From HIMB114 sp008638005 (lineage in GTDB: Bacteria; Pseudomonadota; Alphaproteobacteria; Pelagibacterales; Pelagibacteraceae): a stretch of 64,000 bases of DNA. The stretch lies in NCBI GenBank assembly GCA_032681305.1, contig CP136340.1, forward strand, positions 372,001 to 436,000, read 5' to 3'. The notes below the pieces were generated by a model. That model was not told the DNA's origin. It searched no databases and saw only the letters and a program-made list of their open reading frames with translations. How positions within the stretch are numbered: position 1 is the stretch's first letter; the number at the start of each line of letters is the position of its first letter. The position numbers were made by a program, and so were the translations under genes. Of this stretch, positions 17,188 to 25,908 are shown piece by piece.

Positions 17188-19101
17188 TTAGGTTAACTTA
17201 GGCTTTAAACCAATCGATCCAAGGGCAGATTCTTTTTTGTCTCCACTGTCATTTTTATTTTGATCAGGTTTATCTGAGAACCTTGTTGGATAAATGTCTT
17301 TATTTAAAATGTTAGTAATTTCGTCAAACGTTAAGGTTTCATAATCCATTAATGCTTTTGCTAATTTATGAAGATCGTCAATTTTATCTTTCATAATATT
17401 TTGAGCTTTTTGATAACCTGCAAAAACAATTTTTTTAACTTCTGAGTCAATTTTCTGAGCAGTCTCTTCAGATACGTTTTGGGTCTTTGCAACAGATCTT
17501 CCTAAAAACAATTCTTCTTCATTATCACCGTACGCAATAGGACCAAGTTCTTCTGACATACCATATTTGGTCACCATATCTTTTGCAATTTGAGTCACCT
17601 TACCAATATCAGAACTACCCCCTCCGCCAGCTCCTGTTGTAACTTTATCTTTTCCAAAAATTTCTTCCTCAGCAACTCTTCCACCCATAGCCATGGCAAT
17701 CATACCTTCAAACTGATCTTTAGATTGATAATCTTCATCTTTTTCAGGTAACCACATCACCATTCCTCCAGCCATGCCTCTTGGAATAATTGTAGCTTTG
17801 TGCATTTTAATATTTTTGATTTTGACATTTAACCCAACAATTGCATGACCTGCTTCATGATAAGCGGTTAGTTTTTTGTCATCTTCGGTAATCACTTTTG
17901 AGCGTCTTTCAGCTCCCATCATGATCTTGTCTTTTGCTTCTTCAACATCGATCATGGTTACAATTCTCTTATTTTTTCTTGCGGCAAGAAGTGCAGCTTC
18001 ATTCATAATATTTGCAAGATCCGCTCCTGAAAAACCAGGTGTTCCTCTTGCAATTGTTTTTAAATCCACATCAGGTCCCGTTTGTACTTTTCTTGCATGA
18101 ACTTTTAAAATAGCTTCTCTTCCAACAATATCCGGTCTTGGAACAATAACCTGCCTATCAAACCTTCCGGGTCTTAATAAAGCTGGGTCTAATACATCAG
18201 GTCTGTTGGTTGCAGCTATTAAAATAACTCCTTCGTTAGTTTCAAAACCATCCATCTCAACAAGCAATTGATTTAATGTTTGTTCGCGTTCGTCGTTTCC
18301 ACCACCAAGTCCAGCGCCCCTGCTTCTTCCAACAGCATCAATCTCATCGATAAAAATAATACAAGGTGCATTCTTTTTACCCTGTTCAAACATATCTCTA
18401 ACTCTTGAAGCTCCAACTCCTACAAACATTTCAACAAAATCAGAACCTGAAATAGTAAAGAACGGAACATTAGCCTCACCTGCTACGGCTCTTGCGATTA
18501 ATGTTTTACCTGTACCTGGAGGGCCTACTAATAGTGCACCTTTTGGAATTCTTCCTCCAAGTCTTTGAAATTTTCTTGGATCTTTTAAGAATTCTACAAT
18601 CTCTTCTAATTCTTCTTTTGCCTCCTCTACTCCAGCAACATCTTTAAAAGTAACTCTGCCCTTTACTTCATTCATCATTTTAGCTTTAGATTTTCCAAAT
18701 CCCATAGCTCCACCTTTTCCACCTTGCATCTGACGCATGAAGAATATCCAAACTCCAATCAACAATAGCATTGGGAACCATGACAGTAAGACACCAAAAA
18801 ATGACGGCATACTATCTTCGGAAGGCCCTGCTGTGATTGCAACTCCTTTGTCACTTAACTTTTGAACTAGTTCTGGATAATTTGGAGAGTAAGTTTTAAA
18901 TCTTGTTCCATTTGAAAAAGTACCTTGTAATTCATTTCCTCTAATATCAACGGATGTTACATTTCCTTTATCAACTTCACTTATAAATGTTGAAAATGGC
19001 AAGTCTCTAGATGATGTATTGTTTGGATTTTGGAATAAATTAAATAAACCCAATACGAGTAAGGCAATGATACCCCACATCATCAAATTTTTAGCGTTCA
19101 T
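17188..19101 (-). CDS. ftsH: ATP-dependent zinc metalloprotease FtsH
   Basis: FtsH is a membrane-anchored AAA+ protease that degrades damaged membrane proteins and regulators such as RpoH. The 637-residue protein has two N-terminal membrane helices flanking a periplasmic domain (about 8-25 and 105-122). Walker A is GPPGTGKT (193-200), Walker B is IIFIDEIDAVG, the second region of homology is ATNRPDVLDPALLRPGR, and the zinc site is HEAGH. Its partners HflK and HflC are encoded at 50-52 kb. It lies downstream of tilS as in many bacteria. Confidence 0.97.
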   Translation of the reverse strand: MNAKNLMMWGIIALLVLGLFNLFQNPNNTSSRDLPFSTFISEVDKGNVTSVDIRGNELQGTFSNGTRFKTYSPNYPELVQKLSDKGVAITAGPSEDSMPSFFGVLLSWFPMLLLIGVWIFFMRQMQGGKGGAMGFGKSKAKMMNEVKGRVTFKDVAGVEEAKEELEEIVEFLKDPRKFQRLGGRIPKGALLVGPPGTGKTLIARAVAGEANVPFFTISGSDFVEMFVGVGASRVRDMFEQGKKNAPCIIFIDEIDAVGRSRGAGLGGGNDEREQTLNQLLVEMDGFETNEGVILIAATNRPDVLDPALLRPGRFDRQVIVPRPDIVGREAILKVHARKVQTGPDVDLKTIARGTPGFSGADLANIMNEAALLAARKNKRIVTMIDVEEAKDKIMMGAERRSKVITEDDKKLTAYHEAGHAIVGLNVKIKNIKMHKATIIPRGMAGGMVMWLPEKDEDYQSKDQFEGMIAMAMGGRVAEEEIFGKDKVTTGAGGGGSSDIGKVTQIAKDMVTKYGMSEELGPIAYGDNEEELFLGRSVAKTQNVSEETAQKIDSEVKKIVFAGYQKAQNIMKDKIDDLHKLAKALMDYETLTFDEITNILNKDIYPTRFSDKPDQNKNDSGDKKESALGSIGLKPKLT

Positions 19102-19158
19102 ATGTTATTTAAAGTAATTATTAATTTTTTTTTAACAAGACCAAAAAAGTCTTATTTA

Positions 19159-20160
19159 TCAACTGGATCTATTTTCTTTAGTCACTTTGACTAAATTAAG
19201 GCCATTTTGAAAAATATATCCACCTAAAGTAACTTTCTTTTTATTATTTTGACTCAAATCTAAAATAAGTCTTTCAATTCCTTTCGATCTTGGAGGGTAA
19301 TCTTTATTTTTACTTAGAAATTTTGAAATTGATCTAAAAATAACTTCATAAGGTTGGGTGAACAACTTTTTAGAAATTGAAATTTTATTATTTTTTTTAA
19401 TAATATATTTTTTTTCAGCTTCATCGCTGTAAAATTGAAGAGCTTCACTGGCTTTGTTAAGATTACCAAGTGTAGATAATAACCTTTGGTCTCCGAAGCC
19501 TTCTTTTTCCATAAATGATCTAAGTTTTCTTACTCTAGATCTTAAATATTTATCATCAAGATTACTCGGATCTTTGACGTAAAACTTAAAAATTTTATTT
19601 GAAACTTTAATTAATTCATTTTTTTTTACCTCTAAAAAAGGCCTCAAATATGTTTGACCATTCAATTGTGATACTTTTTTGATAGGGGTTAAGCCTGATA
19701 AACCGCTTCCTCTGCTTAACCTGATGTAAAAGTTTTCAACTACATCATCCAAATGATGCCCTAAAAGAACGCTTTTAATTTTATTTTTTTTACAAAAAGA
19801 AGAAATCTTTTCATACCTTTTTTTCCTGGCTTCTAAATGAAAGTTTTTTCCAGATTTACAGTTTATTTTAAAAACTGATGATTTAATTTTATGTTTTAAT
19901 AATAGTTGCTTAACTTTTTTTGCTTCCTGATCACTTTTCTTTCTAACACCATGATCAATAATAATAGCTGAAAAACTACAATTTAATTCACTACAAAAAA
20001 TTTTAGATAAATAAGCTAAAGCTAAACTGTCAGGTCCACCCGAAACAGCAACGAGAAACTTTTTTCCTTTTAAATGAGAAATTAAAAAATTTTTAAAATT
20101 TAAATAAATATGTTGAGTTTTTTTATCCAACAGAAGGGCATTTGAATTTTTTCTTTTCAT
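19159..20160 (-). CDS. tilS: tRNA(Ile)-lysidine synthetase
   Basis: TilS modifies C34 of tRNA-Ile(CAT) to lysidine so that it reads AUA. The PP-loop AVSGGPDSLAL is near the N-terminus and LLGHHLDDVVENF follows, with a smaller C-terminal part. The protein is 333 residues from the ATG at 20160; an in-frame ATG at 20217 would overlap cpoB by nearly 100 bases and adds a segment unlike the family. Even the chosen start overlaps the cpoB end by 38 bases; a TTG at 20130 is also possible. Confidence 0.88.
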   Translation of the reverse strand: MKRKNSNALLLDKKTQHIYLNFKNFLISHLKGKKFLVAVSGGPDSLALAYLSKIFCSELNCSFSAIIIDHGVRKKSDQEAKKVKQLLLKHKIKSSVFKINCKSGKNFHLEARKKRYEKISSFCKKNKIKSVLLGHHLDDVVENFYIRLSRGSGLSGLTPIKKVSQLNGQTYLRPFLEVKKNELIKVSNKIFKFYVKDPSNLDDKYLRSRVRKLRSFMEKEGFGDQRLLSTLGNLNKASEALQFYSDEAEKKYIIKKNNKISISKKLFTQPYEVIFRSISKFLSKNKDYPPRSKGIERLILDLSQNNKKKVTLGGYIFQNGLNLVKVTKENRSS

Positions 20161-21049
20161 ACCTTGCCTTTTGGATAACAGACTGTGTTGCTTTAGGATA
20201 CTGCTTTGTAATTCCATCTAACATTTGACAACCTTGATCTTTTTCACCAAGCTCAGATAAAGTTACACCTAGTTTTAATAAATTTTGAGGACCCTTGGTA
20301 CTTTGAGGATATTTTTGGTAACCATCTAAATAGGCTGCTGCTGCATCATGATAGAGCTGTCTAATGTAAAAAGTTTCTGCGTACCAATACTGCGCATTAC
20401 CTGCGAGTTCATGTTTTGGATTTTTTTTAACAAATTCTCTAAGTGCAAGTTCAGCCTGATCGTAATCTCCAACTTTGATTAAACTTGTTGCAAACTTATA
20501 TTGTTCATCAGGAGATGCATTTGGTAAAATTTCTTTTGCATCACTCTCTTCAACTCTAACCACAGCTGCAGGATTGATTGAACTTGTTTGTTGTTCTTTT
20601 TCCATTTGCTTTTGAACAACCATAGTTCCTAAATCTTGAGGCTTATCTGTACCTGGAAATTGTTTAGGAGGTGTTTTTTTTGCAACAACTTTTGGATCGC
20701 CTGTTTCTAAATCTGATAAACGTAACTCATTATCTTTTTGAACTTTATTTATTCTTTCGTTTAATTGTTCAAATGAAAACAAAACTTCTTCATGACTTGC
20801 TGTTAACTTTTGCATCTGCTCTTCAATCTCAGTAATCTTGACTAGTTGTCTCGTGAGGGCTCCTTCAAGTGATCCAGATTGTTGGCTACCGCTAGAACCT
20901 TTAAAGCTTTGTGAGTAAACTGCTTTTTCCAGTGTACTTAAATCTTTTTTAATTTGCTGAAGTTCAGATAAAACTTTATCAAGTTTTTCATCAGCCTTTA
21001 CGGTTGAAAACGTTAAAGAAAAACAAATTAATAAAATTACAAATCTCAT
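20123..21049 (-). CDS. cpoB: Cell division coordinator CpoB (YbgF)
   Basis: CpoB is a periplasmic protein of the Tol-Pal locus that links outer membrane constriction to peptidoglycan synthesis. The 308 residues comprise a signal peptide (MRFVILLICFSLTFSTVKA) and a coiled-coil region (about 25-120). A disordered linker follows, then C-terminal TPR repeats with YKFATSLIKVGDYDQAELALR and AQYWYAETFYIRQLYHDAA. It follows pal, as in other proteobacteria, but a strong hairpin (21081-21112) stands between the two genes. Confidence 0.92.
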   Translation of the reverse strand: MRFVILLICFSLTFSTVKADEKLDKVLSELQQIKKDLSTLEKAVYSQSFKGSSGSQQSGSLEGALTRQLVKITEIEEQMQKLTASHEEVLFSFEQLNERINKVQKDNELRLSDLETGDPKVVAKKTPPKQFPGTDKPQDLGTMVVQKQMEKEQQTSSINPAAVVRVEESDAKEILPNASPDEQYKFATSLIKVGDYDQAELALREFVKKNPKHELAGNAQYWYAETFYIRQLYHDAAAAYLDGYQKYPQSTKGPQNLLKLGVTLSELGEKDQGCQMLDGITKQYPKATQSVIQKARYEKKKFKCPSVG

Positions 21050-21080
21050 TGAGTTACTAATACCTATAATATTGGCAAAA

Positions 21081-21112
21081 AAAAGACCCTGTTTAGAAAA
21101 ACAGGGTCTTTT
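21081..21112 (-). terminator. Rho-independent terminator/attenuator between pal and cpoB
   Basis: A perfect 14-bp stem (21081-21094 with 21099-21112) around a 4-base loop has a core of AGACCCTG/CAGGGTCT. Read on the minus strand, it is followed by a run of eight T residues (complement of 21077-21084). It lies 20 bases after the pal stop and about 30 before the cpoB start. It is the clearest terminator in the window and probably lowers cpoB relative to abundant Pal. Confidence 0.88.
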
Positions 21113-21132
21113 AATTTAAAAAATATTTTTAA

Positions 21133-21597
21133 TTACTTTGCTTTAACAGTAACTGCTCTTCTGTTTTGTGACCATGCAAGTCTAGAAGACTCAGGATTAA
21201 CTGGTCTTTCTTTACCATAACTAATTACAGTAATTGAACTCGCACTAACACCTTGAGACATTAAATAGTCTCTTACAGAATTAGCTCTTCTTTCACCTAA
21301 TGCTAAGTTGTACTCTCTAGTACCTCTTTCATCGGCATGACCTTCTACAACAACAGTTATTCCAGATGACTTAATATAAGCTGCTTGCTTACTTAAAGTA
21401 TCTTTTGCACCTGAGTGTAGGCTTGATCTATTTGTTGCAAAGAAAACTCGATCAGGAACTCCAGCTGCTAAAAACTTAACAGTATCTGTTCCAGTATAAT
21501 AATCCTCTGCTGTTCTTTTTCCACCAGTTGCACAGGCAGACAATAAAAAACCAAGAACAACGACTAAAGTAAAATTTCTAATATTAGCTAATGACAT
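21133..21597 (-). CDS. pal: Peptidoglycan-associated lipoprotein Pal
   Basis: Pal tethers the outer membrane to peptidoglycan and works with TolB. The 154-residue precursor has a lipobox LLSAC (lipidated C22). The OmpA-like domain shows VFFATNRSSLH, VVVEGHADERGTREYNLALGERRA and the terminal SQNRRAVTVKAK. A good ribosome site AGAGGA precedes the ATG. It follows tolB and is followed by a terminator hairpin. Confidence 0.96.
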   Translation of the reverse strand: MSLANIRNFTLVVVLGFLLSACATGGKRTAEDYYTGTDTVKFLAAGVPDRVFFATNRSSLHSGAKDTLSKQAAYIKSSGITVVVEGHADERGTREYNLALGERRANSVRDYLMSQGVSASSITVISYGKERPVNPESSRLAWSQNRRAVTVKAK

Positions 21598-21692
21598 TAT
21601 ATCCTCTTAAAATTTAAATTTTGTTGAAGTCATATCTACATATTTGAACTACAGATTCAAGCTTTAATCTTTAAAATTGAACTTAAAAAAGC

Positions 21693-23030
21693 CTATTTTG
21701 ACAATAATCCTGACCAAGATGGGTCTGAAGCATCTGTTTCTGTTTTAATTTTAATTTCATTATAGCCTGTAATATCAATCGACCATAAATTAGCTCCTGC
21801 ACCTTTTCCATCTCGTCCACCTGCAGTTTCACGGTAAAAAATTAATACTCTTCCATTAGGTGACCATGATGGTGCTTCTTGATAAAAATTTTCTGTAAGC
21901 AATCTTTCACCGGTTCCATCTGTTCTCATCACGCCAATGTAAAATTTACCTTTATGTATTTTTGTAAAAGCAATCAAATCACCTCTTGGCGACCAAACGG
22001 GTGTTCCGTACAATCCAGATCCTCTGGAAATTCTTTTAACACTTCTTCCATCGGCTCTCATGGTATAAATCTGCTGAATACCACTTCGGTCAGAATTAAA
22101 AGTAATATAGTTTCCATCGGGTGAAAAAGATGGAGATGTATCAATAGCAGGATGGGACGTGATTTGCTCTACTCTTCTTGACTCAATATCCATGGTATAA
22201 ATGTCAGAATTACCATCTCGAGCAAAACTCATGATAACTTTTCTTCCATCGGGTGAAAATCTTGGTGCAAAAGTCATACCTGGAAAATCTCCTACAACTT
22301 CTTGAATTCCGGTTTCAATATTTAATAAATAAACACGTGGTAAATTTTTAAAGTAAGACATGTAAGTGACCATTCGTCCGTCTGGACTAAATCTTGGTGT
22401 TAAAACAAGCTCATTGCCTAAAGTTAAATATTTATTGCTCGCACCATCCTGATCCATGATGGCAAGTTTTTTTACTCTTTGAGTTTTAGGTCCGCTTTCT
22501 GCAACATAAATAATTCTCGTATCAAAATAACCCTCTTCTCCTGTTAATCTTTGATAAATTTTATCTGAAATGATGTGTGCAATTCTTCTCCAAGAAGTTG
22601 GGGTGGCAAATAAAGCTAGACTCTCAATTTCTTTTGCAGAAACCGTATCCCATAATCTAAATTCAACTCTTAATCTTCCTTTGTCATCAATTTTAAGTTT
22701 TCCAGAAACCATGATTTGAGCTTTAATTAATCTCCAGTCTTCAAATCTTGGTTTTAAATGAGAAAGCTTTGGATCTTGAATGTAAGCTTTTTTATCAATG
22801 ACATAAAATAGGCCTGATCTTGATAAATTATTTTTAATAACACTTGGCAAATTTTCTTGGAGATTAAGCTTATTGATATTGGTTGAAAATTTTTCAGGGT
22901 TCTCGATGTAAAAATCAGCGATAGCAGTAGGTAAAGGTTCTAAATTACCTCTAGTAATATCTATGGTAACAACAGCTTTGGCATTAACTGAAAATAATAA
23001 AAATAAAATACTAAATAAAAATTTTTTCAC
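21693..23030 (-). CDS. tolB: Tol-Pal system beta-propeller protein TolB
   Basis: TolB is a periplasmic protein binding Pal. It is 445 residues with a signal peptide ending SVNAKA, an N-terminal alpha/beta domain, then a six-bladed propeller. The repeated blades are visible as TPRFSPDGRMVTYMS, APRFSPDGRKVIMSF, SPSFSPDGNYITFNS, TPVWSPRGDLIAFTK and APSWSPNGRVLIFYR. The start codon is GTG (23028-23030) behind a GAGGG ribosome site. It is two bases from tolA. Confidence 0.96.
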   Translation of the reverse strand: MKKFLFSILFLLFSVNAKAVVTIDITRGNLEPLPTAIADFYIENPEKFSTNINKLNLQENLPSVIKNNLSRSGLFYVIDKKAYIQDPKLSHLKPRFEDWRLIKAQIMVSGKLKIDDKGRLRVEFRLWDTVSAKEIESLALFATPTSWRRIAHIISDKIYQRLTGEEGYFDTRIIYVAESGPKTQRVKKLAIMDQDGASNKYLTLGNELVLTPRFSPDGRMVTYMSYFKNLPRVYLLNIETGIQEVVGDFPGMTFAPRFSPDGRKVIMSFARDGNSDIYTMDIESRRVEQITSHPAIDTSPSFSPDGNYITFNSDRSGIQQIYTMRADGRSVKRISRGSGLYGTPVWSPRGDLIAFTKIHKGKFYIGVMRTDGTGERLLTENFYQEAPSWSPNGRVLIFYRETAGGRDGKGAGANLWSIDITGYNEIKIKTETDASDPSWSGLLSK

Positions 23031-23032
23031 TG

Positions 23033-23848
23033 TTACCCTCTTAACATTTCTTTTGCGTCAAAATTAAGTTGTAGATCTTTCCATTTCTCATGTCCAGTCG
23101 TTGGCATCTTTAAAGGATTGCAAAGTCTAACTGCTCGAAGAGCGCTTTCAGCTAAAACTTTATAGAAACCTTGTCCTGGGCGGTTCATACGTGCATGATC
23201 TAAAATTTCTGAACTCAAAATGGAGCCATCTTTATTAAGTTGCAATCTTATTCTCACTGTTAAATTTTCATCAAAAGGAAGGCCTAAAGGTATATTCCAA
23301 CATTTAACAATTTGGGCTTTTATCGCGTCTTCTTGAGAAAGGGTTAACCCTTTGTCCAAACTAACGGTTGGATCTGTACTTTGTGTCATGGATTGTTTTT
23401 GCTTTTTTTCAACCTCAGCATAATCTTCTTTTGCTTTATCTATAAGTGCAGCAACTTTTGTGGGATCAAATATTTCTTTTTTTTCAAATTCAGATGCTTG
23501 CCTAATATCCTCTTTGACTTCTTCTGGGTTTTGTTTCTTAGTTTTTTCAGGTTCTTTTTTCTTGATTTGATCGGGCATTGGGACTGCATCTTGTTTTTGT
23601 TTTTTTATTTGTTTTTTGGGTGGGGCTTGTTTTTTTACAACTCTTTCTTTTTCTTCTTTAATTTTTTCAATAATTTCTTTGGCTTTTGGAGCAAAAGGTA
23701 ATGCCGTTTTTTCTGAAATTTGAATTAAATCAATTGATATCATTGGTGGTACATCAATGGGCTGTTTCATAGCAAAAGGTAAAGTTAAAATTGTAAAACC
23801 AATGATAAGCAAATGAAAAATGATTGATAACGATAAACTTTTGTGCAT
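23033..23848 (-). CDS. tolA: Cell envelope protein TolA
   Basis: TolA spans the periplasm and couples the TolQR motor to TolB-Pal. The 271-residue protein has one N-terminal membrane helix (about 5-25). A long Lys/Glu-rich helical region with PKKQIKKQKQD and KKKEPEKTKKQ follows, then a C-terminal TonB/TolA-like domain (LTLSQEDAIKAQIVKCWNIP, then VRIRLQLNKDGSI and QGFYKVLAESALRAVRLC). The pattern of a basic helical stalk and a C-terminal domain, together with position between tolR and tolB, supports the call. Confidence 0.93.
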   Translation of the reverse strand: MHKSLSLSIIFHLLIIGFTILTLPFAMKQPIDVPPMISIDLIQISEKTALPFAPKAKEIIEKIKEEKERVVKKQAPPKKQIKKQKQDAVPMPDQIKKKEPEKTKKQNPEEVKEDIRQASEFEKKEIFDPTKVAALIDKAKEDYAEVEKKQKQSMTQSTDPTVSLDKGLTLSQEDAIKAQIVKCWNIPLGLPFDENLTVRIRLQLNKDGSILSSEILDHARMNRPGQGFYKVLAESALRAVRLCNPLKMPTTGHEKWKDLQLNFDAKEMLRG

Positions 23849-23853
23849 TTAAA

Positions 23854-24279
23854 TTATCGCTTGGTTTCAGTTATAAGAGCAACTTTTGTAAATCCATTTC
23901 CGGATAAATTACCCATGATATCTATGACTCTCCCATAGTTTAAATTTTTATCACCTCGAACATAAATTCGAGTATCTGTTCTATTTTTAGAAATGGCTAA
24001 TAACTTTGGAACTAAGCCATCATAAGTTACAGCTGTATTTTGTACAAATATTTCACCCTTTGAATTGATTGTAACTGTAAGTGGCTCATTATCATCCGGT
24101 AAAGAGTCAGCGTTGGTCTCTGGTAAGTTTACTGGAACTCCTACTGTCAATAGTGGTGCTGACACCATAAAGACAATTAACAAAACTAACATGACATCGA
24201 CAAAAGGAGTGACATTGATTTCACTCATAGCTTGATGACGTTTCCTGGAAGAAGAGGAAGACTTTAGACTAAAACCCAT
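23854..24279 (-). CDS. tolR: Tol-Pal system protein TolR
   Basis: TolR is the ExbD-like part of the proton-driven Tol motor in the inner membrane. The 141 residues include the signature SEINVTPFVDVMLVLLIVFMV, with the proton-carrying Asp in the single helix, and a periplasmic domain ending in DIMGNLSGNGFTKVALIT. It is two bases from tolQ and five from tolA. Confidence 0.95.
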   Translation of the reverse strand: MGFSLKSSSSSRKRHQAMSEINVTPFVDVMLVLLIVFMVSAPLLTVGVPVNLPETNADSLPDDNEPLTVTINSKGEIFVQNTAVTYDGLVPKLLAISKNRTDTRIYVRGDKNLNYGRVIDIMGNLSGNGFTKVALITETKR

Positions 24280-24281
24280 AA

Positions 24282-24953
24282 TTAAACTAACGATAAAAAG
24301 GTTTGTGAAAAGTTTTCTAACTTTTGAGTATATCTCTGAGAACTGTTAGTAAATTTGTTGTAAGCTACAACTGCTGGAATTGCAGCAAGAAGGCCAAGCG
24401 CTGTTGCAAACAATGCTTCAGCAATACCAGGGGCAACAATGGCTAAACTTGTATTTCTAGATATCGCAATAGATTGAAAAGAATTCATAATTCCCCACAC
24501 TGTACCAAACAATCCAATAAATGGCGCAACAGAACCTACTGTTGCCAGAAAATTTAGTTTACTTTCATATTTTTCAATCTCTTTTTCAATGGCAACATCC
24601 ATTACTCTTTTCAGTTTTTCTGAAAGTTGAGAAGTTGATTTATTTTCAACTAAAAAAGTTGCACCACTTCTAAATACTGTTGTCATTGGGTCTGCTGATG
24701 TTTTGCTTATTTTTCCAAACAATTCTTTAATGGATGATGAATTTAAAAAGTTTTTCTCAAACTGATCTGACGTTTGATTAATTAATTTAAAATGTTTATA
24801 TTTTTCAAAAATAATCGCCCAAGAATAAACAGAGCACAGAATTAAAATTAAAATTACAGATTTTACAATGATATCCGCTCTTAGAAAAAGTGACCATAAA
24901 GAAAAGTCTGTTGCTGCTAATGCTGATGCCGCTGCTCCAACTTGAGGTTCCAT
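24282..24953 (-). CDS. tolQ: Tol-Pal system protein TolQ
   Basis: TolQ is the MotA/ExbB-like proton channel of the Tol-Pal system, 223 residues. Three membrane helices are visible (about 30-48, 133-155, 175-197). The motif LATVGSVAPFIGLFGTVWGI is followed by APGIAEALFATALGLLAAIPAV, both diagnostic of TolQ/ExbB. It heads the tolQRAB-pal group; the 63 bases upstream, before ybgC, may hold a promoter. Confidence 0.96.
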   Translation of the reverse strand: MEPQVGAAASALAATDFSLWSLFLRADIIVKSVILILILCSVYSWAIIFEKYKHFKLINQTSDQFEKNFLNSSSIKELFGKISKTSADPMTTVFRSGATFLVENKSTSQLSEKLKRVMDVAIEKEIEKYESKLNFLATVGSVAPFIGLFGTVWGIMNSFQSIAISRNTSLAIVAPGIAEALFATALGLLAAIPAVVAYNKFTNSSQRYTQKLENFSQTFLSLV

Positions 24954-25016
24954 AATTAATACTTCCTATTTTTGAAAATTGTCATTTATGTGTCAGTTGA
25001 CTATAAATATTTGATG

Positions 25017-25418
25017 TTAAATACAACTTTTGAAAGACTGGTAAAGATCATCTGTCATTTTTTTGGGTTTTCCAACATGATCAATAACCGCCAATTCCAC
25101 ATCAGCTTTAACTCTTAAATCACCTTTTACCAAGGCATTCTGGGTTAAATTAATTCTAACGGGTGAAATTTTTGTAACATAAGTTTCAATGTCAATTTCC
25201 TCTTCAAATTTGACTGGTTTTTCATACTTAATGTTACAAGCTCGAACTACGATATAAGTGTCGGTTTCATTCAGTTTTTTGTGATTAAATCCTAATGAGT
25301 AAATAAGTTCTGTTCTAGCACGTTCAAAATATTTTAAATAATTTGCGTAATAAACGATACCACCCGCATCCGTATCCTCATAATAAATCTTTGTTTTATA
25401 ACCAAAACTTTTAGCCAT
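25017..25418 (-). CDS. ybgC: Acyl-CoA thioesterase YbgC (Tol-Pal associated)
   Basis: This is a hot-dog fold thioesterase of 133 residues. The motif YYEDTDAGGIVYYANYLKYFERAR includes the catalytic Asp and is typical of YbgC. The gene sits just upstream of tolQ as in most proteobacteria. Its substrate is probably acyl-CoA or acyl carrier protein linked to phospholipid metabolism. Starts at 25430 and 25427 would add up to four residues and overlap the ruvC end further; 25418 is preferred because family members begin close to the hot-dog strand. Confidence 0.92.
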   Translation of the reverse strand: MAKSFGYKTKIYYEDTDAGGIVYYANYLKYFERARTELIYSLGFNHKKLNETDTYIVVRACNIKYEKPVKFEEEIDIETYVTKISPVRINLTQNALVKGDLRVKADVELAVIDHVGKPKKMTDDLYQSFKSCI

Positions 25419-25908
25419 GAAATCCATCATTATTAAAATGATCTAAAAAATATCGACCAATCAAAATAGCGTCAGCTTTATTTAAGTCCTTTTTTTTTGA
25501 AATATGATCTGAAAAATTTGGAAATAATTCAGTTGCCTTCGTTCTGCTGGCATCTTTCGATGAGCCAATTAAATTAAAATGTTTTTTCCACTTAACAGGT
25601 CTGATGAAATAGATAGGAAGAGTTAATGCAGAGCAAATTCCTTTGATCACTCCAAATGATTGTCCAAAATTAAACATACTCGTTACTCCTTGTCCTGGCA
25701 TTGCAGATACTTGTTCTATAACAACGGCTATTTCAGTTGAACCATTTATTCTATTTTTAATTTCCAAAGATAACTGGGCAGCATTGATTTGTTTTTTATT
25801 TTGCTTGCCAGCACTCATGGTCGGCATATCAATAACTTCTTTTAATTTTTTATCTTCATAAACACTTAAAGCGCCACTCACACCAGGATCAATTCCAAAC
25901 ACAATCAT
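25411..25908 (-). CDS. ruvC: RuvC-like Holliday junction endonuclease, phage type
   Basis: This RNase H-fold nuclease of 165 residues begins FGIDPGVSGALSVYEDKK with the first catalytic Asp. It continues VVIEQVSAMPGQGVTSMFNFGQS, RPVKWKKHF and KKDLNKADAILIGRY. The MPGQGVTSMFNFGQSFG block and the KW(K)K motif match RuvC-like resolvases found in phages and some alphaproteobacteria better than E. coli RuvC. The position between yebC and ybgC is that of normal ruvC, but ruvA and ruvB are absent. Its start overlaps the yebC stop by ATGA. It probably cuts branched DNA; strict equivalence to RuvC is not shown. Confidence 0.85.
   Translation of the reverse strand: MIVFGIDPGVSGALSVYEDKKLKEVIDMPTMSAGKQNKKQINAAQLSLEIKNRINGSTEIAVVIEQVSAMPGQGVTSMFNFGQSFGVIKGICSALTLPIYFIRPVKWKKHFNLIGSSKDASRTKATELFPNFSDHISKKKDLNKADAILIGRYFLDHFNNDGFHG

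Noticed and set aside
21609..21622. Palindrome AAAATTTAAATTTT upstream of pal
   Set aside because: It consists only of A and T runs, expected by chance in this composition, and no regulator site is known to me for it.
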